Assembly (NCBI GenBank): GCA_025267735.1
Contig: CM046299.1
Span: forward strand, 17,258,232 to 17,322,231
Length of the DNA: 64,000 bases
DNA from: Mactra quadrangularis
Lineage: Eukaryota > Mollusca > Bivalvia > Venerida > Mactridae
Direction: 5' to 3'
The notes beneath the pieces are model-generated. The model ran no database searches. It saw only the letters and a list, made by a program, of their open reading frames with translations, and was not told where the DNA came from. This document shows positions 31,909 through 45,200 of this stretch, piece by piece. Made by a program: the position numbers and the translations under genes. The first letter of the stretch is position 1. Every line of letters starts with the position of its first letter.

Positions 31909-32154
31909 TTGTTTTTATTGGGTTTTACGCCGTAGCAACGCAATCGTGTATGTCATATCACGGAGTCCAGCGCACCTAAACTTGCTTTCCTGGACCCATG
32001 TCTGTAACCAGTACTCACATACCCTTCCACAAGGCCGGAAACTTCTCCATATGCCTTATTAATGGAGGAAAATGGACATTATTGTCAAATTTTCATGGAA
32101 GGGTATAACCTCCCCGGGTGGGGTTCAAACCCGTACCCCCTTCGGGCACCAGAG
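31909..32154 (-). mobile_element. SINE (family I), head truncated
   Basis: Tail TTTTTATTGGGTTTTACGCCG, body GACATTATTGTCAAATTTTC, and box B region GGTTCAAACCCGTACC are present. The A-box end of the tRNA-like head is missing after GGGCACCAGA. Confidence 0.85.
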
Positions 32155-32639
32155 ACAATGAGTACCTTTCAATGCGGTCACATGCAAGTCAAAGCGGCTA
32201 TGGGCACAATAAGACGTACATTGATGCAACAACATATTCTGTAATCGTGACACTTCTTAAAGAATTTTTTTATAAGTACAGATGACGTTTATTTAGTTTT
32301 TTTCTCCGAGACAAAAAATATGGAAATTTACACTCTCTTAATATAAAGAAAATAAGATTACAGTTATTTTGTCTTAAGATAATGGCAGATTAAAGATAGC
32401 AATTTTATCTAACCTTTTTATCTACCTAAAATCACACTGTTTTTTCATTAGTTCTGAGTAGTTAACTTAAAGAGAATTTCTCACTGACAAAATAAGTACA
32501 TGTATTATCAGTAGGCTCCAGATGTCATTATTAAATAGACTCGACCCGTTGTAGCAGAATAATAAATAAATACAGAATATAGAAAAAATGTTCTTGCGAA
32601 AAATGAAAAAAACCGTGAAACTCTAGATCGATGTAGTAA

Positions 32640-33209
32640 TTGTTTATTAACAGAAAGAATCGTTGCTATAGTAATGCGCATTGTTGTTATGTTTATACGT
32701 TACTAAGTGACAGAACGCCGATAGAACTAAATGATGACTGCGCATGCGTTAGAGAGAGGCGAGATTATGCTATTGGAAGGATAGTCGACATAAGAGCTCT
32801 TAACTACGTCGTATGTGCTTATTTTGAAAATTTTGATTTTATTACTTAAGTCGAGCAGGATTTGAAAATTATTTAAAACGATGGAGCTGTACATTTGATT
32901 AACTTTCGACTTGTGGAAATAGACTTTAACTGATATAGCATTATCGATTATCGTTTACAATTTCACAGATTTCACTATTGTTGTCGTCGTCAACGTAATC
33001 CGCTGGTATATTGTAAGGCTGTTGAACATTGGATTACATTGAGATTCTGTGCATTATTCGAGATGTAGAGTTCATTTATATTAGAGTTTATTATTCGTAT
33101 TAATCAAAGTTATACTACTTTTGTTGATAAAAGCAAATGAGCGATAACGCTGCGTAGAGTACCTGTCGTACTAAATTAACAATTTGGACAGCTTTATTCT
33201 GATAGCACA
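32640..33209 (+). promoter_or_regulatory. Putative PDE9A promoter and 5' UTR
   Basis: This stretch precedes the PDE9A start codon. It contains TGCGCATGCG (32740-32749), very close to the NRF1 palindrome GCGCATGCGC common in TATA-less animal promoters. An in-frame TAA (33177-33179) upstream of the ATG supports the chosen start. The transcription start was not determined. Confidence 0.4.
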
Positions 33210-33278
33210 ATGGGTAACGCTTCATCAATTGATTCGTCTGTGGCAATTTACTTGGAAATAAATGGAAAACATGAAAAG
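33210..33278 (+). CDS. PDE9A: PDE9A exon 1 (start codon)
   Basis: 23 codons from ATG to GAAAAG|GTAAGA, ending in phase 0. Encodes MGNASSIDSSVAIYLEI and onward. Confidence 0.92.
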
Positions 33279-36200
33279 GTAAGACATTAAATATTCAAAT
33301 ATTTTATTGGCATGATATCATTCCAATTTCAGAGGACTGTTACATTAATTTTGAAAAACAGTTTCAAATGGCGACGCCGCGGTTTTGACCGATAGAAAGG
33401 ACGATCCGACTTAATTCTATAGCATTTAGCTTTGAAACATGTTACAATCTGAAATGAATTTATACATGCACTATTTGTAGCCAGATATAAATATAAGATA
33501 CTAGGTTAACATATTTCTTAATATTTGAGACAATCAAGGAGCATTATTGCTTTTTGATTATTTAATAAGAGTCTTAAAATCACCATATTTATGGATTATC
33601 GCTTCTTCCCAAAACATCCAAATATGTATTTAAAAAAACAACAACATGATAAAAAGTAACTTTTGTCAATGTCTTTGACTAAACTTCCACACACGTGATA
33701 TTTCGTTAGGTCCTAAAGTTGGACACATGCTACTATAAGTATTATTCACACTTTGAAGTTACTATGACGACGAAAAATAAACAATTATAAAATAATGCAG
33801 GAGTTCGTTCTTAACTTGTGTGTACGTGAAAAACATACTTGTTTTTGTTTTCGTCCAAAGATTGTCATCTCGGATTATTTTGTTGAATTCAGGGCACAAA
33901 CCTTAAAGAGTAATTTAATTAACCTTGCAAGTGAGCCTGATGAAACGGAGAAAGTACAACAATTAATAGAACATGAATTCAATCATCCTTGAGAGTTTCT
34001 TCATTGTAGTTGTGATGCCAATTGAAATGAATAAATTTCTTTCCATTTTATCACCTATCCGTTTTGAAGAAAAATCACGTACTAAGTGTAACACAGTCTT
34101 GTTTATCACTTTCCATTGAGTCGGGAGACCCACTTACTCTGTATAATTTTATTAGTTTAAATCGGCATTTCTCGAATAGTGAGCCATGTCGAATTAATTC
34201 TGAGTCAAGAATTTAGTCAGAAATCTGACATTTTCTTTTCTTAAGGAATATGACGATAATCATAATAAATTTAATATACTATTTCTTCTATAGCCTACTA
34301 CAGGAATACTGTATAAATATGATAAGCACAATATAATGTTAAGCGCCTTATTATTTTAATATGGAATACAAAAATCTCCCGAACAATACTCACTGGGAGG
34401 GACTAAAGAGTGTTGCTATATAGAGGTTGTTGCTCTGCAGAGCTTAAATCCCATTGAAATTAAGCTTAAGGGACATATCAACAGTTGTTTTGCAGAGGAT
34501 TTGTTCGGTAGAGGGCCGCTCTCCAAAAGTTATACTTTCTATCATATAGCATGTAATGCGATAACTTCACTATAATATACAATCTCATTTGAATAACATA
34601 CAAGAGAGGTCTAGAATTTTTAATTTTTTTCCCATACGGGAAAGAGTCAAATACACATTTGTCGTTCAATATTCAAGTTATTTGTCAATAGAGACTTTTG
34701 AATTTTGCTCATACGTCGCATTAGGTTTGATTGTATTAAGTGATATACAGCAACATTCACTAGTCCCCCCTCGCGTAATACAGTAAAACCTCTAAAGAGC
34801 GGCCCCTTTACTGACGAAAGTATGTGCTTAGTAGTTGGTTAACAGCTAAATCCAGAGATTTAGCCTTTCCATGAATAGTGAGTAGGTTGACTGACCGCGG
34901 TTATATGACCTGTACAATGTGTTGCTACAGCGTTAAACCCAACAAAAACAAAGCCCCTTTACAAAGCATATCCTCTGTCTAACATCAGCAATAGATATTT
35001 CCCATAGGTTTACTTTATTTAAATTTAACTTCTGCAAAGCAAAAACCTCTGAACAGCAACATAAGTTAGTTACTCCCAGTGGGTGTTGTTCAAGAGAAAT
35101 TGTACTGTACCCATTTTTTTCAAATTTTTATAACGCATGATAGGAATTAATGCCGCATTATACATCATTACTTAATTCCATTCATAGATGTGCGATTTTT
35201 TTCTGCTTTGTTCGGAGTAAAAGACAGAACTATCTTGTCTGAGCTGGTTCGTGCAAACAGTAGCACGAAAACCATTTCAATCTTATATTGCTTTATAGTT
35301 TGCCTGAAAATTTCTACAACGCCTGATTGCTTTGTGTATTGAATCTTTTAACAGGAATATAATGCTCCATGATAATATTGAGCAGGAATGTTAAACTCTT
35401 AAGTGCAGGTATTTACCAGATTAAAATGTTCAGGAAATACTGACATTCTATACCTTCAATTCTAATTACATGTAGCAATTGAAACACGTGCAGTATTAAA
35501 CTAGATTACTTAACAATTTTAAATTTTAATGCAGTGTAGAGCTTCTTTCCTGTCAATGCACGTATACATACACTGCACTCCAAAAGTTAAGGGACTGAGG
35601 AAATTTATCATATTTTTGTATTACAATGATAAGTTACTTTGAAAAATTATTAATTTTAATACATTTTGTATGGTTGTTGATAAAATGAAAGCCCTTTTTT
35701 ATCAAACAACACATTTAGTAGGTTCAGCATCAGATATTCAAAAGCCTTCAAAACCATGATGATAAATGTAATTCTTTTCTCTTACATATTTCAATGTACT
35801 TCAGTATTATTAACTACTAATAAAAACATAAAAAATAAAACAAACCCAAGAAGCATTAAAACAATAAACATATATCAAAATTTTGATAAAAGCTATTTAG
35901 TCAATCTGACTAAAACTCGGTCAAATATTTTCTACTCGCCTACTCGCTAATTAAGCGGTCTACAGAGATTTATATTTATTAAATAGTAGGCCTTCAATGT
36001 GCAAATGACTCCAAAATTTTGGTGTATACGATATCTGATACCATTCCTGTAAGAAGTTCCTCTGCACATAATGAAGTTATTGACTTCGTCTAGAAAGAAG
36101 CCGGTTCGGTAGCGCAGTTGGTAGTGCGCCGGAATTTGGAATATCGTGTCCCGAAGGGGGTACGGGTTCGAAATTCCACTCGGGTGGTTATACCCTTCAT

Positions 36201-39200
36201 GAAAATTTGACAATAATGTCAATTTTCCTCCATTAATAAGGTGTATGGAGAAGTTTCCGGCCTAGTGGAAGGGTGTGTTAGTATTGGTTATAGACAAAGA
36301 CCCAGGAAAGTTAAGTTAGGTACACTGGACGCCGTAAAATGACCTAAAATGTATTGACACGGCGTAAAACTCAGTAAAATAAAATATTAAATCGTCTAAA
36401 AAGATTAACTACAACTGGTTGCGATAAAATAAGAGAATAATTAACACGTGTTAATAAAAGCAAATGAAGCGAGTACAAGATAGAGAAACAAATTAAAACA
36501 TACATGTAATTCAATTTAAGCAGATCGATCCAAATAGTTGTCATGCAAATTAACTTTGATATGTAGATTAATTCAAACACTAAGTGGGCTTTTCTATAAG
36601 CAGGTTTGTATGTGTCTTTTATTAATAGTTTCATTTAGTTTTGATGCCAGTTTTGTTTGTGAAGATATAAATATATGCAAATAGGAACTATACCTTTTAA
36701 CCAACGAAGCAATATAAAACAATGTATCTAATTTTGTAATTCAATACAGAATATCATTCAATTAATTTTACGGTTCGTTACAATCGACGATAGCAGATCC
36801 TAATATCTTGATTCTAATTCAGTATTTGGTATGTTTTATTTCCCTGTGATATGACCTATATTGACACATTCTGATTAAACCTTTTCATAGACTCGGCGGA
36901 TGTGAAGATGTAGGGCGATTTTACACCCGATACCGTGTATGGTTGTACTCGATCGCAAACATTCGATGAGCAAAGTTTTCAGATGCTGCCATTTGATTGT
37001 TACTGCCGCCAAACGGATGCTTTTTAAAGACACAGATGCCATTTGGTGGCCGCTTGTCAATTTTGACTTAGGCTTAAGCATTGATTCGACGTAAAGTTTA
37101 CAGCATACAGAGTGCGACAGAGAAAAGAAATATGCTTATATGCTCATAGAAATCAGCAGGTCAATGTGTCTTGTATGAAGGAGGGTACAATATAGAAACT
37201 ATAGTAATATTCTATACTGATAATATTTAATAAACCAATTTGACCCTTAAAGTTGATATAGCTAATAAAAATACGCCCTCTTATGATTTTATTGTATATT
37301 TTATTGCGCTATTATTTCTATATTTTATTAAAACCTAACAAGGTTCTCAAACAAACCAGCGATTTTTTATATTATTGTTTCAAAGTTTAAGTCGCCTTTT
37401 ATTGGCTTTGATTATTTACATGTTAAACAAAACGACAAAAACTGCTCCAAACTCATAAAATAAGTGAAATGAAACTAGACAAACAAGTGAAACTAGCTTT
37501 CAAGTTGTTGAGAATTTAAATGAAAAAGAATAATTCTTATACGTAAACTTACAACAATAATAGAGCCCCTAAACGGCACTGCTTCATGGTATTCTTGCAC
37601 AACCGTACAACAGTAGTCCCTTAGCGAAGCAGCATTTCGAAATTTCTACATTTCCATTTCCCCCCAGTCTCATTATTTGTATTCCAATCGCATTAAATAT
37701 CTTCTTAAATGTGTTGGATTTTTCTACGACACTGTTAGAGATGAAATGGATAAAAAACTCATTACAGAAACTAGTTTTGTTAACAAGATATCCACATGGG
37801 ACCAAGCGTTGTCTTTTTCACTGCAATTATTGACCTTGTCATACTCTAAAATCATGCTTAATATTTGTACTTGACTTTTTGACGGCACACTCGGCGCGAT
37901 ATGACCTTTCTGTGTTGGTGCGCCGTTAAACCCAAACAAACAAACATTTGACAGCACACTAAGCCAACAAAATAATAACAAACGAATACACATGTTGTAT
38001 TTTGTTGACTATTTCGGTCAATATAGTGTATAATATTTTATAATCTTCAGAACTGTTCTCCACAAATGCTCAATATAAATGGCGATGTTGTCTTAAATTG
38101 TCTTGCAGTGATTGATTGTGAGATATGTATTGCTTATAAATGTAACTAATACTCATAATAAATGCCCAGTGTATTGGCATTCGTTGACTTAGATATTGCT
38201 TGCAAAATACAGGCAGTGACCGATTGGTTATACAATATTTTGCTCATATGTATCTGGTACATGACATAGAAATTGTTAACACGTGAGTGTTGATCACATT
38301 GACCAAGTAAGGCTTGGTTTCATATACATAGTAATTATATTGCTTCTCATGTAACCCAATGTAAGTGATAATATTTCCAAATCGACCGGTCTTCCTTTAT
38401 CAGAGTAGGTTTTTTACCGGTAATTCTCGATTCAGAGTAGTTCTTTCCTGAGAAACGGTATGTCTTCTTATTAACAGTTGAAACATTTGTAAATGTATCT
38501 GATCACATAAACGCCATCTAGATGGGTAAATAATGATATTTCACCAACAAGCAAAGGTGGTCGTCAAGTGGAGTTATCCCACCAAGCAGTCGAAGTTGCA
38601 TTACAATTCATTTCAATCTGTGCTATAGTCAAACCAAATATTTTCTAAAATATTTGTGTTTTCCGCTGCTCAAGAAATAAAATCTCATTATAGAAACTAG
38701 ATGTGTTACATGTAACAAGATAACCACTTGGACTTTTTTCTTTTTCATTGGGCATTATCAATTTTTAGTGTAAAGTTTTGTTATACTAATTGTTCTTGGC
38801 ATTTGACATTGGCAAGGTGTAAAATCTTGCTAAAACTAATTGTTCTTGACTTAGACAAAATAGTTTCAATAAAAGAACAAAATAATGAATAATTATTTCA
38901 CATATTGCTTTTAGTTAACTAATCCGGTCTGTATTATGTTATATTGCACATTTATTTGATACAAATGCTCAGTATAACTGACATTTGTTGTCTTAGGCTG
39001 TTCTTTCAAAGTGACGGACAATGACCAATTAGTTATCTGCTTTTTGCTCAAATAAACTATTTATTTATTGGAGTTAACGCCGTGTCAACACAATTTAGGT
39101 CATTTTACGGCGTCCAGCGCACCTAACCTAGCTTTCCTGGACCATTGTCTATAACCAGTACTCACCTACCCTTCCACAAGGCCGGAAACATCTCCATATT

Positions 39201-42200
39201 ATCTAATCAATGGAGGAAAATCGACATTATTGTCACATTTTCATAGAAGGGTATAACCTCCCCGGGTGGGATTCGAACCCGCACCCCCTCGGGCACAAGA
39301 TTCCAAATCCCTGCGCGCTACCAACTGCGCTATCGACCCGGGTTCAAATAAACTAAATAAAGTAAAGGGAGATATTATTACGCGAAATCAAATCATATTG
39401 ACAAAGATTCAAACATATCAGGAACATAAACAGGCAAAAAGGTTAACAAACTGAATCATTACACTAGCGTATTACGAATAACAAAATTATCAAACTAAAA
39501 TGCAAAACAGAACCATTGGTATAATGTCTTATCTCCATAAATATTTATATAACGTTAGCTAATCACCTAAATTATATACTAAAACGTGCAGAGATGAATA
39601 AAAAAAACAACATTTTTATGGTGATATAACAAGTCTTGTGACAAATCCAAGTCCAGTATTGTTGTTGGGTCACACAAAGTATCTAGTTATATAAAGTGTA
39701 GGTGCAGTTTTATAACATCTTGAGTGCGCCAAGCTGTTTGATATTATAATTATCAAGATACGAATATAGAGTAGATATTGCGTATATTGTTGTTTAGATG
39801 AATGAACGTTATTAACATTTTACCAATCCTTTTAGGTTATACAACTTTGACGTATGATTCAGGAATTGTATTTACATAAACGTCTTGTGTTTTTACAACT
39901 CTCATTTCTTATAGGCTTCCAGGGTCACGTAGGGTGCATACAGATGACTATAAATTAGGTCAGTTTCTATCATATTTTCCCGTGAAGATCAATCGATTAC
40001 ATTGTTTCTTCAAAATGTAATTAGTGTTCATCTGTTCTTTTTTTATCATTTTGTTTGATTTTATCATTGAACATCCAAACAATAGTGAGAGGTACATTGC
40101 AAAACTCACATGATTATGAATATGTAACAAATCCAGACCCATCTGGTAGTTTTATTGACTCTGAATTGTTTGTTTGTTTGGGTTTTACGGCGCACCAACA
40201 CAGAAAGGTCATATCGTGCTGAAAAAAAAGACTCTGAAATATTCGTCATTGAATCAATTGTGAAAGTTTTGAATTTTAACAACCTAAACTGTTCAAAAAG
40301 TGTCCAGTACTACTGTTCGAAATCTTTTTAGTTTACCATCCTCTTCTTTTAATATCTGGTACCATATATCAGTATAGATATTTTACTACATAAATAAATA
40401 AATCTTGTATTTCTTCTTTATCGGTCAGATTTAGTTTTGCATTCTCTGAATTTTAATAATACACAGAATGCCTGATCGAAAAAAAACAAACAAATGTTTT
40501 ATGTAATGTAGTTTCTACCACATTGTTCGTTGTCCTTTTGGAACTAGGTTTTGCTTAAAACACCATCGAGTTTGTTTTCTAAACAACTAAAATACCTCGG
40601 AGAAAGATAGTATCATTTAATGTTGAAACTCCAAGCATTGGCTTAGTATCAATCGCATGAAATCTATAATGATTGTCTTTTAGCTATTCAATCAACTGAA
40701 AGTATCGTTCAAATCCCTTAATATGATTATTATTGTCATCACCTCCTTAATTAATTACTAGGTAGACGAGGTCAATAATTGCTAAATTGATGAGAAGATT
40801 CTTTCAGAATAGATAAACAATTTATCCATATATTTGAACCTGTCAATATAGTTTAATTCTTTAAATATAAGGATAAATAAACTGTATATCATTTATTAAA
40901 TCTATTACTTGAAAGAAAATCTCGCTGTACACCATTTATGTATGGAATAATATTCAAATATATGTATTTGTTAATGAAAAACATTACAAATATATATTAT
41001 TTTAATACATGTACTTTGTATACGACTATACTTCTAGTTAGAAATAGGAAACTAGAAATTTGAAGACTCAAGTCTCTATAAGCTAAACTTCACAATTGAG
41101 CTATAGTGCATTAATATTATCATAACTGAAATAATGACTCTGGATCTGAATCTGAAACAAACTTGTATATGGTCTCAAAAGCTTTAATCAATCTTTAGAC
41201 ATACCTTTAAATGACAAAAATCTTTGACTCCCCTTCTTACATACGTTTTCAAACAAAGTTACATATTATATAAAACATGTTAAAAGTCTATATATCATTG
41301 ATTTTAAGGACGTAGACAATGACAATACTGTCTTATAACATTACCATCCCTCTGTTGTAGGTCTTTATGTCTGTCTCTCACGACACAACACTAAAATGTA
41401 GAGAGAAATTCTATAAAAATCACATTTTGCAATGTCGTCCAATGTACACTGATTTTGCCGTTCGTCCTCTGCTCTTTCTTTCTCTGTCTATTTCTTTTTA
41501 ACGCTAAAATTGATGTCTATGAATAGTTTATCTATTACGGTTGAATATTCAACCATGTCTTAAACAGCGAGCTTTCATAATGATTTGGTCCTGATGGTTA
41601 CTACAAATAAAATGTTTAAAGCAATGAATTTGTCCGGACTGCTGATAAAAGGGGGTAAATGTCTGATAATAAGCAAAATCAAGTTTTAGATAGACAACTT
41701 AATAAGGACATTTGATGTATTTCAAGAAAGACATTCTGAATATTTTCCTTTAGTGTTATAACAATTAAATAATTGGCTAGGTAGGTAAATTTTGTTAAGG
41801 TTATACAGACAAGTAAAAACTTGAATCGCTTCGTTCTTTTGGTCATTATCGAATATGTAGACGAGGTAAAATATAATGTAACAAATTGATTTTTAATTAG
41901 TTGCCACAAGCAACATCTGAACGGTAGGTCATTTTTGTAATTTATACCGCTTTGGCAAAAACAAGTTATGTCTTATGAAATACTAAACACGCCATGTCTT
42001 ATGAAATACTAAACACGCTATGTCTTATAATCTACTAAACACGCCATGTCTTATAATCTACTAAACACGCCATGTCTTATAATCTACTAAACACGCTATG
42101 TCTTATAATCTACTAAACACGCTATGTCTTATAATCTACTAAACACGTCTTGTCTTATGAAATACTAAACACGCCATGTCTTATGAAATACTAAATTTAC

Positions 42201-45200
42201 TGGATGATAGTACATGTACATTCGTACATTTTACATAAATGTTTGTAATAAAATCTAATACAATTTGTGATATTACTCCACTGTCTAGATCGTGAAACGG
42301 TGGCGATTTTCCGTGCCCTGGTGTGGACACAACAAGATGGCGGACACACAACCATAAAAAAGGTACGTGCTGTTTCTTTGCATGTTATTTTGAGAAATAT
42401 TCAGATCTAAACGCGATTAATAGTTCCATTTGATCAGTAAACATATAATCTATAGGGCAGATATACTCACCTGACATGTCACAGGGGATTTATATTAATT
42501 AATGGCACCAAAGTTGTCGAATGACCGTCTTTTAAATTTGAACCGAGAGAAGTGTAACATATTTGAGTAAATCGCCGTTAGTACGACACTAACTGTGTAA
42601 TAAATACTGTTGTGGGATAGAGTATGTACAAAAAATATTCCCCAAAATTCTACAAGGTCTACTTTATTTTATAATGTCAAAACTTGTCTACTTTCGGTTT
42701 TGTCTAAGCACCGGTGGAGATATTAGCCCTGGTGTAGATTTTCCGTAAGAAATGACCCGGAGCTGCCATCAAAAGCAGACACGGTGTATACTTTTGCGTG
42801 AAAGTTATCACGGTTCGGACACCCAATCAAATGCTAAATGCAACTATGTCATTTTTAGTAGCTTACATTAGCATTTTCCTTCGTAAATCTTTTTAACCAT
42901 ATTTTACTATACAGAAAACCCCAATGTATTTGAAAAAGGAACGAAATTATTTAGTATGATAATTATTTAAAGACTGAATGTCTTAATCCGTGACTATTGA
43001 GTCCAATTAGCCATTAATTGTGGATTCAAAGATTTCATTGTATATGATGAATATTACCGCTGCGTATATTGAAAAAAAGTAACGAAATCGGGTGCTTAAA
43101 GTGGCGTAGAGAACTATAACAGAAGAAAAGTCTATGATTTGACTTTCATAAAACACTGCATTTGGGAGGCACATTTAAAGAGAATTAAACAACATACACC
43201 ACATTATCGATAATTAACGGTTCATAGTGATAGGTAACTTTTACATTTAAACAGTCTCCTCCTTCGTTCTTCTTTAAAAAAATAAGGTTATCAACATTTA
43301 CCTTAAAGCAGTATTTTGAACGATTTTTTTCTCATTTAAAATTACCTCTGGTAAATGGGTTCACTAGCATGACAACTCATCTGGGATAAAGGGAACAAAC
43401 TTTACCTAATTATTCATATATTGGGGTTCAAGCGAAAAAGGGAATTTCTGCGCATTTACTGTCCATAAGAAGATTTTTTATGAAAATAGACTACAGTTTA
43501 CTCGAGTTTTTTATGTTTACAGAATTTAAATTGACCTTTTTAAGGCCTATGCTATGCCTGATATAATATTTTCTTCATATTCAGTACCACATCACAGTTA
43601 TATGTCCGTTAAAATGCAAAACAGTCATAAAACCCGATAAAAAACTCAACAGAACGAATATTTTGGAGTGAACTTCTCCATATTATCTAATCAATGGAAG
43701 AAAATCGACATTATTGTCAAATTTTTAATGGAAGGGTATAACCCCCCAGGCGGGATTCGAACCCACTCCCCCTCGGGCACGAGTATCAAAATCCCGTCAA
43801 GCTACCAACTGCGCTATCGATCCTGGTTCCCGAGAATATGAGAAAGCATTTTAGCGATCCAGAGTAATAGGTTATCATTTAAAAACGTCAAACTAATATA
43901 ATTATTTATACTTTAGTTTTGCTGTTTTTGTTGCATGTACATTGAAGACGAAGATTTTGTGTATTTATTGCCACAATGTAAAATTAAGCTATTCCTCCAA
44001 TTTGTACCTGATACCCAAGTACAGTCTTAACCCCCCGAGAATACGAAAAAACAGGATAGTTGCATTTAGCATTTGATTGGGTGTCCGAACCGTGATATCT
44101 TTCACGCAAAAGTATACACCGTGTCTGCTTTTGATGGCAGCTCCGGGTCATTTCTTACGGAAAATCTACACCAGGGCTAATATCTCCACCGGTGCTTAGA
44201 CAAAACCGAAAGTAGACAAGTTTTGAATTATAAAATAAAGTAGACCTTGTAGAATTTTGGGGAATATTTTTTGTACATACTCTATCCCACAACAGTATTT
44301 ATTACACAGTTAGTGTCGTACTAACGACGATTTACTCAAATATGTTACACTTCTCTCGGTTCAAATTTGAAAGACGGTCATTCGCCAACTTTGGTGCCAT
44401 TAATTAATATAAATCCCCTGTGACATGACAGGTGAGTATATCTGCCCTATAGATTATATGTTTACTGATCAAATGGAACTATTAATCGCGTTTAGATCTG
44501 AATATTTCTCAAAATAACATGCAAAGAAACAGCACGTACCTTTTTTATGGTTGTGTGTCCGCCATCTTGTTGTGTCCACACCAGGGCACGGAAAATCGCC
44601 ACCGTTTCACGATCTAGACAGTGTACTCTGACCGTTGAAAAATTATATTGTTATATTATTTATTGTCCTAGAGATATAGATTCTGATGATTGCAAGGCAT
44701 TTAAATTAAATATTGACAATTACGTTATCTCTAGTCTGTTTGGCAATTGGAGATGCAAATCCCCTTTCAGAGCAAACATTTAATGCTTCCTTGGAACTGT
44801 TTCAAAACGAATCTGGGCCAAACTAAACATCTGCTGTAAACATCTAAAACAGTTATAAACGGCGTAGAGACTACATAAACTAAACAGATGCTATACATAC
44901 TCGTGTAATTGTTTATTACGTAAGACGTAAATTCTAATGAAAATGTAAATTGTTAAATTTTCTACTGTCAAGAAAACGTGAAACGAAACACTTTGTTACA
45001 AAACGTATGTTCATCAATTTAAATTTATAATTGGTGTTATAAATCGACTTACCAACTAAGTGAATTTATTATACCTTCGAAATTTTGATTTTTTGAAATT
45101 TTTCAGGATATGTATGTACTTTTGCAATAGTTCTGTTTATGTCGTTTGTTACAGAGCACGTACTGTATATGGACAGTGTCTAATTTAGACAATTTAGCAG

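Noticed and set aside
33795..33992. 65-codon plus-strand frame after PDE9A exon 1
   Set aside because: Not in frame with PDE9A exons, no acceptor or donor context, no homology recognised.
36099..36190. Apparent tRNA gene, and similar ones in other SINE copies
   Set aside because: Acceptor stems do not pair and each is followed by a SINE body, tail and target duplication.
36875..37081. 68-codon minus-strand frame in a slightly GC-richer patch
   Set aside because: No domain recognised and no splice-site support.
41968..42195. Regularly spaced repeats resembling a CRISPR array
   Set aside because: Units are directly adjacent with no unique spacers, and the DNA is eukaryotic.
44547..44783. 78-codon plus-strand frame
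   Set aside because: It starts inside the transposon's right TIR and runs across the insertion junction, so it cannot be an old gene.
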